NCBI RefSeq assembly: GCF_024227715.1
Contig: NZ_CP100448.1
Coordinates: 1,364,001-1,428,000 of the forward strand
Direction: 5' to 3'
Source of the DNA: Halomarina litorea
GTDB taxonomy: Archaea; Halobacteriota; Halobacteria; Halobacteriales; Haloarculaceae
DNA length: 64,000 bases
Notes under the pieces: model-generated
The model's database searches: none
What the model saw: the letters and a program-made list of their open reading frames with translations, nothing else
Told to the model about the DNA's origin: nothing
Translations under genes and position numbers: made by a program
Shown here: piece after piece, positions 16,464-25,081 of the stretch
Layout: every line of letters starts with the position of its first letter
Position numbering within the stretch: position 1 is the stretch's first letter

Positions 16464-18641
16464 ATGCAACCGCGTACCGCCGACCAGATAGACGCGTGGC
16501 CGACACAGCCCCTCACCGGGGGGTACGAGGGCCTCCACCGACTCGCGGGCGAGTCGTTCACCGGGGCCGTCTCCACCGCCGGGTCGTGGCTGTTCATGCT
16601 CAACGGGCGCTGCGTGGGCACTGAGGGGCGACTGGAGGACTTCGCCGAGGCCAGCGGCACCGTCCACACCGCCCCCGACGCCGCGCTACCGCTCCTGTTC
16701 TCGATGTTCGTCGCCGAGGGCGAGGAGCGCGGCCAGTACTACACCGGGCGGACCCCGCTCTCGACGGTCCACGAGACGCTGCGCGACGGCGGCTTCACCG
16801 GCTACGTCGAACTCTCGGAGAACGTCATCAGTGGGGACTACTACGTCGCCTACTACGGCGGGGACCCCGCGTTCGCCGCCTTCGTCGGACAGAGCGACCG
16901 CCTGCTGACGGGCGAGGAGGCGTTCGACCGCGCCTGCGACGAGGTGGGCATCTACACCGTCACCGCGACGACGCTGGACGTCCGGGACGTGCCCGGTCGC
17001 GCCGCCGCGACGCAGTCGACCGCCCCGGCCGCCGGCGCGTCTGCCGCCGCGGCCGGCACGACGGCAGACGCCGACCAGTCCGTCGCGGACTCGTCGGACG
17101 CGAGGTCGCCGGACACCGGCCCGTCGGACGGCGGTCCGTCGGGAGACGCCCCGGACGCGGAGGGGGCCGACGAACCGCTCCCCGTCGAGCGGTCGAACGC
17201 CGACGCGGCGGGGGCCGTCGACGGTGCCACGGACGCCGGAACGGCCGAGTCGCCGGGGCGTGACTCGCCCCGCCCGGCGGACGCGCTGGGCGATCGGGAG
17301 CGCGAGGCCACGACGGACTCCCCGGACGCGGGACGCTCGGAGACCGAGGTGAGCGACCCGACGCCCGGCCCGGAGGCCGACTGGCCCGAGTGGCCCGACG
17401 CGCCGGGGGCGAGCGACCCCGCCGGGGAGGCCGAGGCGGACGACGACACGCCGGCCCCGCCCACGCACCCCGAAGGGCTGACGCCCGCGGTGCGCGACGT
17501 GCGCGGGACGCCCGCACCCGACGTGCCCGACGTTCCAGACGCCCCGTCGCTCGACGGGGCGGACGGCGACGGCGTCTCCGGACCGCCGGACGGGTCGGTC
17601 CCCGAGGCCCCCACCGACGGGTCGACGGAACTCGACGACATCTTCCGGGCGTCCGATGCGGACGAGGTGGACGCCGAGGCCGCGGGTGCGACGGCGGCTG
17701 GGGGGAGTACCGCGCGCGCCGCCGAACTGGAGGCGGCCCGCGACCGCGCGACGGTGCTGGAGCGCCGCCTCGCAGACACCGAAGACGAGATGCGCCGCGT
17801 CGCCGACGAACGTGACGCGGTCACGGCCGAGCGCGACGAACTCAGAGAGCGCGTCGCCCGGTTCGAGGCCCGCATCGAGGAACTGGAGGCAGAGGGCGCG
17901 ACGGCCCCCGAGGGGACATCCGAGGCTGCCCTCCAGCACCTGACACCGGCGGCCGCGCTGGCGGACACGGACCTGTTCGTGCGCTACGGGTCGCGCGGCG
18001 ACGCCACTCTCTCGGACGCCCACGCGGGTGCGGACAACCGGGACGCGGTGCGGGCGAACCTCGACCTCGAACACCACACCCGGTTCGACGGCGAGGCGGT
18101 GGCCGTCGACGGGTCGCCCTTCGAGGCGTTCCTGCCGACGACGCTCGAACACGAGTTCGTCGACTGGTTCGTCCGCGACCTGCTGTTCGAGGTGCGCGAG
18201 ACGGGCCACGCCGACGCGCTCCGGGCGCTCTACGACGTGGTCCCGGACGTCGACCGCGCGGAACTCCACGGGTCGGTCGACGTGGAGGACGGCTCCGTCG
18301 ACTTCGACGTGGTCTGTCGCGACCGCCTCGGGAACCCGCTGGTCTGCGTCGACCTCCACGACTCCCGGAACCCGGCGACCGCCGAGGAGATGGAGGCGCT
18401 GCTGACGAGTGCGAACGAGGTGGCGTCGGTCCACGACGGGTTCGCGGGGGCGTTCCTCGTCGCGTCGAGTTTCTTCGACCCGGGCGCGCTCGAACTGGCC
18501 GACGAGGTGACCGCAAGCGGCGGGTTCCTCGGTGGCGGCAAGCGCGCGAGCTACGTGCGCGTGACCCGCAAGCGGGGCTACCACCTCTGTCTCGTGGAGG
18601 CGAGAGAACGCCGCTTCCACGTCACCGTACCGGAGCTGTAG
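16464..18641 (+). CDS. Long DUF7527-type protein with disordered middle
   Basis: A 725-residue protein. Residues 1-170 form a folded domain (GGYEGLHRLAGESFTGAVS, NGRCVGTEG, FTGYVELSENVISGDYYVAYYGG) that I think is the haloarchaeal DUF7527 type, sometimes labelled transcriptional regulator. Residues about 175-410 are a low-complexity linker rich in Asp, Pro, Ala, Ser and Gly. A coiled coil runs at about 415-475 (ELEAARDRATVLERRLADTE). The final 240 residues are a second folded domain with EFVDWFVRDLLFEVRET and a basic end. The TATA-like ATTTTATG (16434-16441) precedes the ATG by about 26 bases. The C-terminal domain resembles a nuclease-like or AAA-associated fold only vaguely. Function unknown. 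Confidence 0.8.
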   Translation: MQPRTADQIDAWPTQPLTGGYEGLHRLAGESFTGAVSTAGSWLFMLNGRCVGTEGRLEDFAEASGTVHTAPDAALPLLFSMFVAEGEERGQYYTGRTPLSTVHETLRDGGFTGYVELSENVISGDYYVAYYGGDPAFAAFVGQSDRLLTGEEAFDRACDEVGIYTVTATTLDVRDVPGRAAATQSTAPAAGASAAAAGTTADADQSVADSSDARSPDTGPSDGGPSGDAPDAEGADEPLPVERSNADAAGAVDGATDAGTAESPGRDSPRPADALGDREREATTDSPDAGRSETEVSDPTPGPEADWPEWPDAPGASDPAGEAEADDDTPAPPTHPEGLTPAVRDVRGTPAPDVPDVPDAPSLDGADGDGVSGPPDGSVPEAPTDGSTELDDIFRASDADEVDAEAAGATAAGGSTARAAELEAARDRATVLERRLADTEDEMRRVADERDAVTAERDELRERVARFEARIEELEAEGATAPEGTSEAALQHLTPAAALADTDLFVRYGSRGDATLSDAHAGADNRDAVRANLDLEHHTRFDGEAVAVDGSPFEAFLPTTLEHEFVDWFVRDLLFEVRETGHADALRALYDVVPDVDRAELHGSVDVEDGSVDFDVVCRDRLGNPLVCVDLHDSRNPATAEEMEALLTSANEVASVHDGFAGAFLVASSFFDPGALELADEVTASGGFLGGGKRASYVRVTRKRGYHLCLVEARERRFHVTVPEL

Positions 18642-18669
18642 GAGTCGTTCGAACTGCAGTATCAGCCGT

Positions 18670-18975
18670 TCAGGATTCGATTTCCGCCATCTCGTCTATC
18701 TTCATTCCCTCCAGCTTGTCGATGATCTCGTCGACCTTGCCGTCGAGGTCGGAGACGAACTCCGAGGTGGTCTCCGTCGTGATGGCACCCTGGCTGGAGG
18801 GTTCGATGAGGTTCTCCTCTTCGAGGACGCGCAGCGAGTAGCGAACCTTGTGATGCGGGTAGCCCGTCTCGTTGGACATCTTGACGATGCCGATGGGCTC
18901 GTTCTCGATGACCATCTTCAGAACCTGAAGATGGCGCTCGAGCATGTCGACTTCCTTCTCAAGTCGGTCTATCAT
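18670..18975 (-). CDS. Small HTH regulator with coiled coil
   Basis: A 101-residue protein: an N-terminal helix with leucine-type heptads (MIDRLEKEVDMLERHLQVLK), then a helix-turn-helix PIGIVKMSNETGYPHHKVRY, a connecting strand, and a charged C-terminal helix. Archaeal proteins of this kind are annotated as HTH regulators without known targets. A TATA-like CTTAAATGC (minus strand, around 19003-19011) is about 26-30 bases ahead of the ATG, arguing for that start. It is convergent with the 725-residue gene and divergent from purA. Confidence 0.78.
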   Translation of the reverse strand: MIDRLEKEVDMLERHLQVLKMVIENEPIGIVKMSNETGYPHHKVRYSLRVLEEENLIEPSSQGAITTETTSEFVSDLDGKVDEIIDKLEGMKIDEMAEIES

Positions 18976-19137
18976 GGCAATTGTTAACTTGTGTTTGCAG
19001 CATTTAAGAGTTGCTGTCCGTTTCGCCGGAAGGAGCGTGGCAATGCGTTCCCGCGGAGAGGATATAACAGTTGTGGCAGGAGTCCACAAGGTTCCGTATC
19101 GTAACGGGTATGGCCCGCGACTCGGAAGGTGCGCGCG

Positions 19138-20508
19138 ATGACTGTCACTATCGTCGGGTCGCAACTCGGCGACGAGGGGAAAGGCGGTATCGTCGACCTC
19201 TACGGCGACAGCGCCGACGTGGTCGTCCGCTATCAGGGCGGCGACAACGCCGGCCACACCGTCGTCCACGGCGACGAGACGTACAAGCTCTCGCTGGTTC
19301 CGAGCGGCGCGGTCCGGGGCAAGACGGGCGTGCTGGGCAACGGCTGTGTCGTCAACCCCGAGACGCTGTTCGAGGAGGTCGACGCACTCGCAGAGCGCGG
19401 ACTGGACCCCGACGTGCGCGTCGCCGAACGCGCCCACGTCATCCTCCCGTACCACCGCGTCCTCGACGGCATCGAGGAGGCCGAGAAGGAGGACCTCGCG
19501 GCGGGCACCACCGGGCGCGGCATCGGCCCCACCTACGAGGACAAGGCCGGTCGCCGCGGCATCCGCGTCGGCGACCTGCTGGACGCCGATGTCCTGCGCC
19601 AGCGACTGGAGTACGTCGTCCCGCAGAAGCGCGCGCTCTACTCCGAGGTGTTCGGCGGCGACCCCGACGACCCCGAACTCGACGGCGCGTTCGACGTCGA
19701 GACCCTCTTCGAGCGGTACCGTACCTACGGCGAGCGAATCGCCGAGGAGGGCATGGCCGTCGACTGCGGGGCCTTCCTCGACGACCGACTCGAGGCCGGG
19801 GACGACGTGATGATGGAGGGCGCACAGGGCACCTCCATCGACATCGACCACGGCATCTACCCCTACGTCACCTCCTCGAACCCCACCGCGGGCGGGGCCT
19901 CGACGGGCACCGGTCTCGGTCCCACCGTCGTCGGGCAGGGCGAGGTCGTCGGCATCGTGAAGGCGTACCTCTCGCGAGTCGGCACCGGTCCCCTCCCGAC
20001 CGAGATGGGTCACGTCGAGGGACAGACGCCCGAGGACGGCGGCGACACGAGCGACGAGGCCGAGGAGATCGCCACCTACATCCGCGACGAGGGCGGCGAG
20101 TACGGCACCGTCACGGGTCGCCCGCGCCGCGTCGGGTGGCTGGACATGCCCATGCTCCGCCACGCGGCCCGCGCGAACGGCTTTACGGGCCTCGCCGTCA
20201 ACCACCTCGACGTGCTCGCCGGACTGGACCCCGTGAAGGTCGGCCACGCCTACGAGATGGACGGCGAGGAACGACGCTCGATGCCCGCGACCACCGAGCA
20301 GTGGGGTCGCTGTACGGCCACCTACCGCGAGTTCGACGGCTGGGAGGCCGTCGACTGGGCCGCCGTCGCCGAGGAGGGCTACGACGCCCTCCCCGAGAAC
20401 GCGCGCACCTTCCTCGAGTACATCAGCGACGAACTCGACACGCCCATCTATGCCGTCGGCGTCGGTCCCGGCCGCGACGAAACCGTCGTCGTCGAGAACC
20501 CCTTCTGA
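19138..20508 (+). CDS. purA: Adenylosuccinate synthase (PurA)
   Basis: A 456-residue enzyme making adenylosuccinate from IMP, GTP and aspartate in AMP synthesis. The N-terminal P-loop reads VGSQLGDEGKGGIVD with the partner QGGDNAGHTVV. Further family segments are GTTGRGIGPTYEDKAGRRGI, GAQGTSIDIDHGIYPYVTSSNP and GRPRRVGWLDMP. Gly replaces the usual Lys after GDEGKG, which may be a halophile variant. The ATG at 19138 gives the family start. A TATA-like ATATAAC at 19061-19067 gives a leader of about 45 bases. Confidence 0.96.
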   Translation: MTVTIVGSQLGDEGKGGIVDLYGDSADVVVRYQGGDNAGHTVVHGDETYKLSLVPSGAVRGKTGVLGNGCVVNPETLFEEVDALAERGLDPDVRVAERAHVILPYHRVLDGIEEAEKEDLAAGTTGRGIGPTYEDKAGRRGIRVGDLLDADVLRQRLEYVVPQKRALYSEVFGGDPDDPELDGAFDVETLFERYRTYGERIAEEGMAVDCGAFLDDRLEAGDDVMMEGAQGTSIDIDHGIYPYVTSSNPTAGGASTGTGLGPTVVGQGEVVGIVKAYLSRVGTGPLPTEMGHVEGQTPEDGGDTSDEAEEIATYIRDEGGEYGTVTGRPRRVGWLDMPMLRHAARANGFTGLAVNHLDVLAGLDPVKVGHAYEMDGEERRSMPATTEQWGRCTATYREFDGWEAVDWAAVAEEGYDALPENARTFLEYISDELDTPIYAVGVGPGRDETVVVENPF

Positions 20509-20568
20509 CCCGCTCCGGCCGAGCGACCGACCCGGCACGCTTTTGACGGGATGCCCCGATTTCGGGGT

Positions 20569-20763
20569 ATGAAGGAATCCCTGATGGATATCCTCTGCTG
20601 TCCGCTGGACAAGCAGGACCTCGAACTCGAAGTCGTCCGGCGCGACGAGAACGAGGTGCTGGAGGGTCGACTCGTCTGTACCGAGTGCGGTGAGGAGTAC
20701 CCCATCGAGGACGGCATCCCCAACCTCCTCCCGCCGGACATGCGTGACGGCGCGCCGGCCTGA
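20569..20763 (+). CDS. Trm112-type zinc-ribbon activator
   Basis: A 64-residue protein with KESLMDILCCPLDKQDLEL, then LVCTECGEEYPIEDGIPNLLPPDM. This is the Trm112 fold: a zinc-knuckle (two Cys pairs) and the central strand. Trm112 binds and stabilises SAM-dependent methyltransferases acting on tRNA, rRNA or translation factors; haloarchaeal Trm112 is known to partner several enzymes. Translation from the ATG at 20569 begins directly at the family sequence, with CTTTTGAC about 26 bases ahead. An earlier ATG at 20551 would add a non-family stretch. Confidence 0.88.
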   Translation: MKESLMDILCCPLDKQDLELEVVRRDENEVLEGRLVCTECGEEYPIEDGIPNLLPPDMRDGAPA

Positions 20764-20805
20764 GGGCCTAGAGCTTTTTCACCACCACCCCCCACCCTAC
20801 TGCCC

Positions 20806-21366
20806 GTGACCGGAAGCCTCGTCGTCGACCTGAACCAGGACGGACTGCACACGCTGTCCGTCCCCGCTACGTTCGAGACCAGCGAGAGCTTCGACGTGCG
20901 TCTGAAGAACCACGGCGAGGCCGCCCACGTCTACCTCCACCTCGACGACGACCTCTCGGCGGTGGCCGCCCTCGAGGGGAGTCACCACTACATCACGAGA
21001 GACGACATCCAGGTCGTCCACGTCGCCGTCGCGGACGGCGCGCGCGCCTCCGGGACGCTGGAGGTGACGACGGCCCACGGCGGGACGACCGAACGAGTCA
21101 CCGTCGACGTGGGTCCGCAGGAACGCGAAAAGCCCAGCGTGGAGGTCGACGAGTCGCTGTCGAACCCCGCGCCCCGCGAGGAACCCGACCCGCTGGAGTC
21201 GTTCGGCGGGACGGAGCGGCTTCCCGTCCTCGCCCTCGGCGGGGTCGCCGTCGTCCTCGCGCTCTCGACGCTCGCCGTCGACGGCACCGCCGCGATGGTC
21301 CTCGGTGCGCTCGCGGTGCTGACGGCCGTCGTCGCCGCCGCCTACGTGGCGCTCAGTCGGGAGTAG
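20806..21366 (+). CDS. Membrane-anchored beta-domain protein (DUF7524-type)
   Basis: A 186-residue protein from a GTG start. Residues 1-105 look like a beta-sandwich (LVVDLNQDGLHTLSVPATFETS, FDVRLKNHGEAAHVYLHLDDDLS). A charged linker follows, then two hydrophobic helices at about residues 137-155 and 162-182. I believe this is the haloarchaeal DUF7524 family; no function is known. The beta domain resembles conserved extracytoplasmic or COG1470-like CARDB folds, but no signal peptide is present, so the C-terminal hairpin may tether it on the cytoplasmic face. Confidence 0.72.
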   Translation: MTGSLVVDLNQDGLHTLSVPATFETSESFDVRLKNHGEAAHVYLHLDDDLSAVAALEGSHHYITRDDIQVVHVAVADGARASGTLEVTTAHGGTTERVTVDVGPQEREKPSVEVDESLSNPAPREEPDPLESFGGTERLPVLALGGVAVVLALSTLAVDGTAAMVLGALAVLTAVVAAAYVALSRE

Positions 21367-21376
21367 CGACCCCTCG

Positions 21377-21944
21377 CTACCCGTCCCGCCGACGACCTGT
21401 CCCGCCATCGACCGGGTGGGGCGTGCCGTCCTCGGACAGGCTGAGACGCCGCTCCCGGTCGGTGCGGGGGACGACGCCCACGGCACCCCCAGTCCCACGT
21501 CGGAGATGTTGCGAAAGAACGTCTCGTAGCTTCCGGCCTCGACGACGTACAGTTCGGTCCAGAAGCCGACGCCGCCGCCCTCGTCTCCCTCGTCCTCGTA
21601 CCACGTCCACGCCGGGACGTGGAGGCCGTCCGGGTCGTTCGCGAAGCGCTTCAGGTCCGCCAGCGACCGCCAGTACTGGATGGCCGCGCCGGTTCGCAGG
21701 CCCATGAACGCCGGCTGGTAGCCCAGGAAGCCGCTGTCCGGGTCCGCCTCCAGTCGCTCGAACATCGCGGCGAGTTTCCGCCCCGCGGCGACCCACTCGC
21801 GGACGGCCCGGAGTCTGTTGAGTCGCATCCCGTCGACGTACACCCGAGGCTCCCGTCGATGTCGGCGACCATCCGGCCAGTGTCGGAACGCACCGTGCGC
21901 AGAGGGACGCGGTCGGCGGGGATGAACTGTCGCCCGGTCGTCAC
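21377..21944 (-). pseudogene. DUF4188 gene broken by two frameshifts
   Basis: Three minus-strand frame pieces together spell one DUF4188 (monooxygenase-like) protein of about 188 residues: GRMVADIDGSLG, then VYVDGMRLNRLRAVREW through YETFFRNISDVGLG, then AVGVVPRTDRERRLSLSEDG. The breaks fall at the G-run opposite 21843-21845 and the five-base run opposite 21486-21490. Adding one G at each restores a single frame from GTG at 21944 to the stop at 21377. This is either a real pseudogene or two homopolymer sequencing errors. It lies 34 bases behind the SDR gene on the same strand. Confidence 0.72.
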
Positions 21945-21978
21945 GGTTCCGGGTCGGTCGAACCGAGGGGGTCGCCGC

Positions 21979-22773
21979 CTACTCCCGCTGTTCCAGCGAC
22001 TCGGCGGTCGTCCCGCTCACCTCCACGAACCGCGCGGTCCCGCGCCGCACGAGCGACGGGAACCGCCGGGAGAGCGCCAGTCCCAGTCTCGTCTTCAGGT
22101 CGGCCGCGATGAACCCGTCGGTCGACTCGATCTGCTTCGCGAGGTTCCGGCCCACGTCGGCGGGGTCGCTCAGCAGCGACTCGGGGTAGCCGAGTCGGGC
22201 CGTAGACCGGGTGTTCGACAGCGCCGGGTGCATCACCGTACAGTGGACGTCCTCGTGCTGGAGTTCCAGCCGAAGGGTACGCACGAGCGCCTCGACCGCC
22301 CCCTTCGTGGAGGCGTACCCGGAGAGTCCGGGGTGCCCCACCAGTCCCGCTCCGGAACTCACGTTGTGGACGATGCCCTCCCCGCGCTCGCGCATGTGCG
22401 GCAGGACCGCACGGATGGTCCGGACGTAGCCGAAGTAGTTCACCTCGAACTCGCGGCGCGTGTCCTCGATGGTCTGCGTGGCGAACGGCGCGAAGGTGAA
22501 CACCGCCGCGTTGTTGACGAGGACGTCGACGTGTCCCCACTCGTCGAGGACGCCCTCGATTGCAGTCGTCACGTCCCCGTCGACGGTCACGTCGCACTCG
22601 AAGAACCGGACCCGCTCCGGGAACCGGTCCCGGAGGGACTGGAGGTTCGCCCCGTCCACGTCGAGGGCGGCCACCCGGTAGCCGTCCTCGAGCAGCGTTC
22701 GCAGCATGTGGTAGCCGATACCCTCGTTCGCGCCGGTGAGGACGACGACGCGGCCGTCCTCGGAGTGGTTCAT
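21979..22773 (-). CDS. Short-chain dehydrogenase/reductase
   Basis: A 264-residue SDR with the cofactor motif TGANEGIGYHM, Asp in ALDVDGANL, NNAAVF, the active-site Ser in VHNVSSGAGL and YASTKGAVE for Tyr and Lys. Asp after the second strand suggests NAD(H) preference rather than NADP(H), by the general SDR rule. Substrate unknown. The ATG at 22773 is just before the Rossmann strand (VVVLTG); a longer start exists 24 codons upstream. The 178 bases upstream contain a duplicated end of the next gene. Confidence 0.88.
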   Translation of the reverse strand: MNHSEDGRVVVLTGANEGIGYHMLRTLLEDGYRVAALDVDGANLQSLRDRFPERVRFFECDVTVDGDVTTAIEGVLDEWGHVDVLVNNAAVFTFAPFATQTIEDTRREFEVNYFGYVRTIRAVLPHMRERGEGIVHNVSSGAGLVGHPGLSGYASTKGAVEALVRTLRLELQHEDVHCTVMHPALSNTRSTARLGYPESLLSDPADVGRNLAKQIESTDGFIAADLKTRLGLALSRRFPSLVRRGTARFVEVSGTTAESLEQRE

Positions 22774-22863
22774 CACCGACGAGATACGACGCGTGAGGAT
22801 ATCAGCCTGTTGACGGGTGTGCCCTCGGATTTCGGAGGTTCTCACTCACGACTCCGCCGTTCG

Positions 22864-22885
22864 CTCCGAACCGCGCTAGTCCTCG
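22864..22885. repeat. 22-bp direct repeat, copy 1
   Basis: Identical to 22940-22961, which covers the stop codon and last codons of the DR2241 gene. The copies are 76 bases apart. This looks like a small local duplication of a gene end. Confidence 0.65.
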
Positions 22886-22939
22886 CGGGTCGCGTACGCT
22901 CCCCGCTCGGTTGTCCGCGGTTCTCGGACCCTTCGGGTC

Positions 22940-22961
22940 CTCCGAACCGCGCTAGTCCTCG
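22940..22961. repeat. 22-bp direct repeat, copy 2
   Basis: Second copy, spanning the stop codon of the DR2241 gene (stop at 22952-22954). The same pattern, larger, occurs at 38911-39145. Confidence 0.65.
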
Positions 22962-24019
22962 GTCTTCACCCCACACAGGTTCCCGTCCTCGTCGAAGCGC
23001 TTCGCACGCAGGAAGCGCGTCCGGTAGCGGTTCGCCCCCTCGTAGACGTCCGCCTCCCGAATCTCGTCGGTCCGGCCGTCCGCGACGGCGTCGATGATGT
23101 CCTCTACCTGCTCTTTCTCGCTCGGCGTGAGTTCGAAGGAGTACTCGCGGGCCTCCTCGCGTTCGAGCGTGGTCCACTTGCGCGCGGCGGCGACGACCAG
23201 CGAACACGGTTCGCGGCAGGGGAACTCGCTGTCCCCTCGGGGCGCGTCGAGTTCGTGGTCCTCGTTCAGGTCCCACTGGCGGCGCTTGAGACACTGCGAG
23301 TCGACACAGCAGGTCTGGGCGACCCACTCGACGGCCTCGGGGTGGAGTTCGTCGATGATGTCGTAGATGCCCGTCTGGCGCTCTGCGGTCTCCTGCCAGT
23401 GGGTCACGTCCAGTTCACCCTCGCGCTCGCGGTGCCAGTTGGCGACCGTCGCAGGGTAGAAGAAGTCCACCGCTCGGACGAGTTCGGCCCCGGAGAGGTC
23501 CGGGAACACCCATCCCGACCGGAGCGAAGGGGCGGTCTTCAGCGGGCGGTAGCGCCCGTCCTCGTCCTCCGTGGCGAGGTGGCGGGCGTCGAGAGGGTCG
23601 CGGTGCGCGTCGAGGGCCGTCGGGTCGTGGTCCGCGTCGTCCTCGTGGCGCAGGTCGTAGGTGCGGCCGTCGTCCTCGTCCAGCGAGACGGTGACGAGCA
23701 GTTCGCCCCACGTCCGCTCGATACCCTCGTGGAGCGCCTCGTATCGCTCGGGCACGGGGTGCTCGTCGGCCATCTCGGCCCACCGGAGGAACGCCCGGCG
23801 GTCGGCGGTCCGTTCGGGGACCGACCAGACGTACCAGTTGGAGACGTACTCGTGGTTCGCGGCGGCGGCCTCGCGGAACGCCTCGGCCGAGAGGTCCTCG
23901 TGGCGCTCCTCGGGCGTCTCGAAGACGTAGGCGTCGCCGTCGAACGAGACGTGCAGGCCGTCGAGTGCCACGCCGTCGGCGGCCGCCTCGCGCAGCGCCT
24001 CGATGTGGGTCGCGCTCAT
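22952..24019 (-). CDS. DR2241 family Cys-rich protein
   Basis: A 355-residue protein of the DR2241 family, known in Deinococcus and halophiles and often next to CbiX. The first 190 residues look like an alpha/beta domain. Residues 225-280 carry five Cys: TCCVDSQC (Cys237, 238, 243) and FPCREPC (Cys268, 272), enough for an iron-sulfur cluster, which is how I read it. A YxxG-like C-terminal domain is suggested by ELTPSEKEQVEDIID. The CbiX gene lies two genes upstream, supporting a role in tetrapyrrole metabolism. No activity is proven. The ATG at 24019 gives the family N-terminus. Confidence 0.8.
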   Translation of the reverse strand: MSATHIEALREAAADGVALDGLHVSFDGDAYVFETPEERHEDLSAEAFREAAAANHEYVSNWYVWSVPERTADRRAFLRWAEMADEHPVPERYEALHEGIERTWGELLVTVSLDEDDGRTYDLRHEDDADHDPTALDAHRDPLDARHLATEDEDGRYRPLKTAPSLRSGWVFPDLSGAELVRAVDFFYPATVANWHREREGELDVTHWQETAERQTGIYDIIDELHPEAVEWVAQTCCVDSQCLKRRQWDLNEDHELDAPRGDSEFPCREPCSLVVAAARKWTTLEREEAREYSFELTPSEKEQVEDIIDAVADGRTDEIREADVYEGANRYRTRFLRAKRFDEDGNLCGVKTED

Positions 24020-24264
24020 AGTCCACTCGTGGGGCGGACGGGGGTAAAGTCGGTCGCTTCGGGCGAATCGACACGAGTTGACGACGAGGTTATTAGTCCG
24101 AGTTCGTAACCGTCGTCCATGGTCCCCGAACGAGGTGTGCGGTAGTGGAGTGGCGGACCGACCGCCGAGCGACGGCACGTGCCGGGACGGCCGTCGTCGT
24201 CACCGGTGGGGGCCGGATACGGGCGTACGAACTCTGAGCCGCCTGATTTCGGAGCGGTCCGGGG

Positions 24265-25011
24265 TCAGTCGCCTGCGACTCGGTCCCCGCGGGTCCGTTC
24301 GCGTTCGGCGGGCGACTCGGTCCCGTCCTCGCGGTCCGTCTCGCGGCGCTCCCGGAGTTCCTCGACGCCGTCCAGCGCGCGCTGACGTTCCTCCTTCACC
24401 CAGTTCGGGCGCAGGCCGAGGGAGAGTGCAGTGTCGAGTGCCTCCAGCGCGAACTCCCAGAGGCCGCGTTCGTTGTAGAGGAAGCCGAGGTTGTACCACG
24501 CGTGGGCCGACCGCGAGTCGAGTTCGACGGCGCGTTCGGCGTGTTCGAGGGGCCGGGAACTGTCGCCCATCGCCCACAGCGCGTACGCGAGGTTCGTCTC
24601 GGCGGTGGCGGCGTGTTCGGTGTCGTCGCCGAGGCGGATGGCTTCGAGATACGCGCCGACGGCCTCGTCGTACTCCTCTAGCTGGCCGTGGGCGACGCCC
24701 GCGTTCACCCACGCCTCCTGTGCGACGTCGGAGTCCTCGGGGGCGAACCGGACCACCCGCGCGAAGGCGTCCAGCGCCTGCTCGTACTGCTCGATGGCGA
24801 AGTACTCGACGCCCACCGCCAGCAGTGCGTCGAGGTCCACGTCCGCCGGGACGACCTGCTCGGGGTCGAGGATGTCGGTGAGAGCGTGGTCGTCGGCCGG
24901 GTCCACGAGCACTGGGTCGGTCGGTGTGGATTCGCGGTCGAGGTCGAACCCCTCGTACGGGTCGTCGAACCCTGCACCCTCCGAGAACCGGTGTCTGCGT
25001 GGCGTGGACAT
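24265..25011 (-). CDS. Tetratricopeptide repeat protein
   Basis: A 248-residue soluble protein. An acidic N-terminal 60 residues precede about four TPR-like units between residues 62 and 205: YFAIEQYEQALDAFARVV, AGVAHGQLEEYDEAVGAYLE, TNLAYALWAMGDSSRPLEHA and YNLGFLYNERGLWEFALEAL. The C-terminus is charged and probably disordered. TPRs scaffold protein partners. It sits between CbiX (25082-25954) and DR2241 (22952-24019) on the same strand, so it could bridge them. The 245 bases to the DR2241 gene make a single transcript uncertain. Confidence 0.85.
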   Translation of the reverse strand: MSTPRRHRFSEGAGFDDPYEGFDLDRESTPTDPVLVDPADDHALTDILDPEQVVPADVDLDALLAVGVEYFAIEQYEQALDAFARVVRFAPEDSDVAQEAWVNAGVAHGQLEEYDEAVGAYLEAIRLGDDTEHAATAETNLAYALWAMGDSSRPLEHAERAVELDSRSAHAWYNLGFLYNERGLWEFALEALDTALSLGLRPNWVKEERQRALDGVEELRERRETDREDGTESPAERERTRGDRVAGD

Positions 25012-25081
25012 CAGGCCCGGTACGGGCCGGGTGAGAATAGCGATAGCGGTGGCGTGCGGCGGGTTTGCGGGAACTCGGCAC

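Noticed and set aside
18976-20538. N-terminal extension of the 18670 regulator across purA
   Set aside because: The frame is open only because it is antisense to purA; the promoter and coding start point to 18975.
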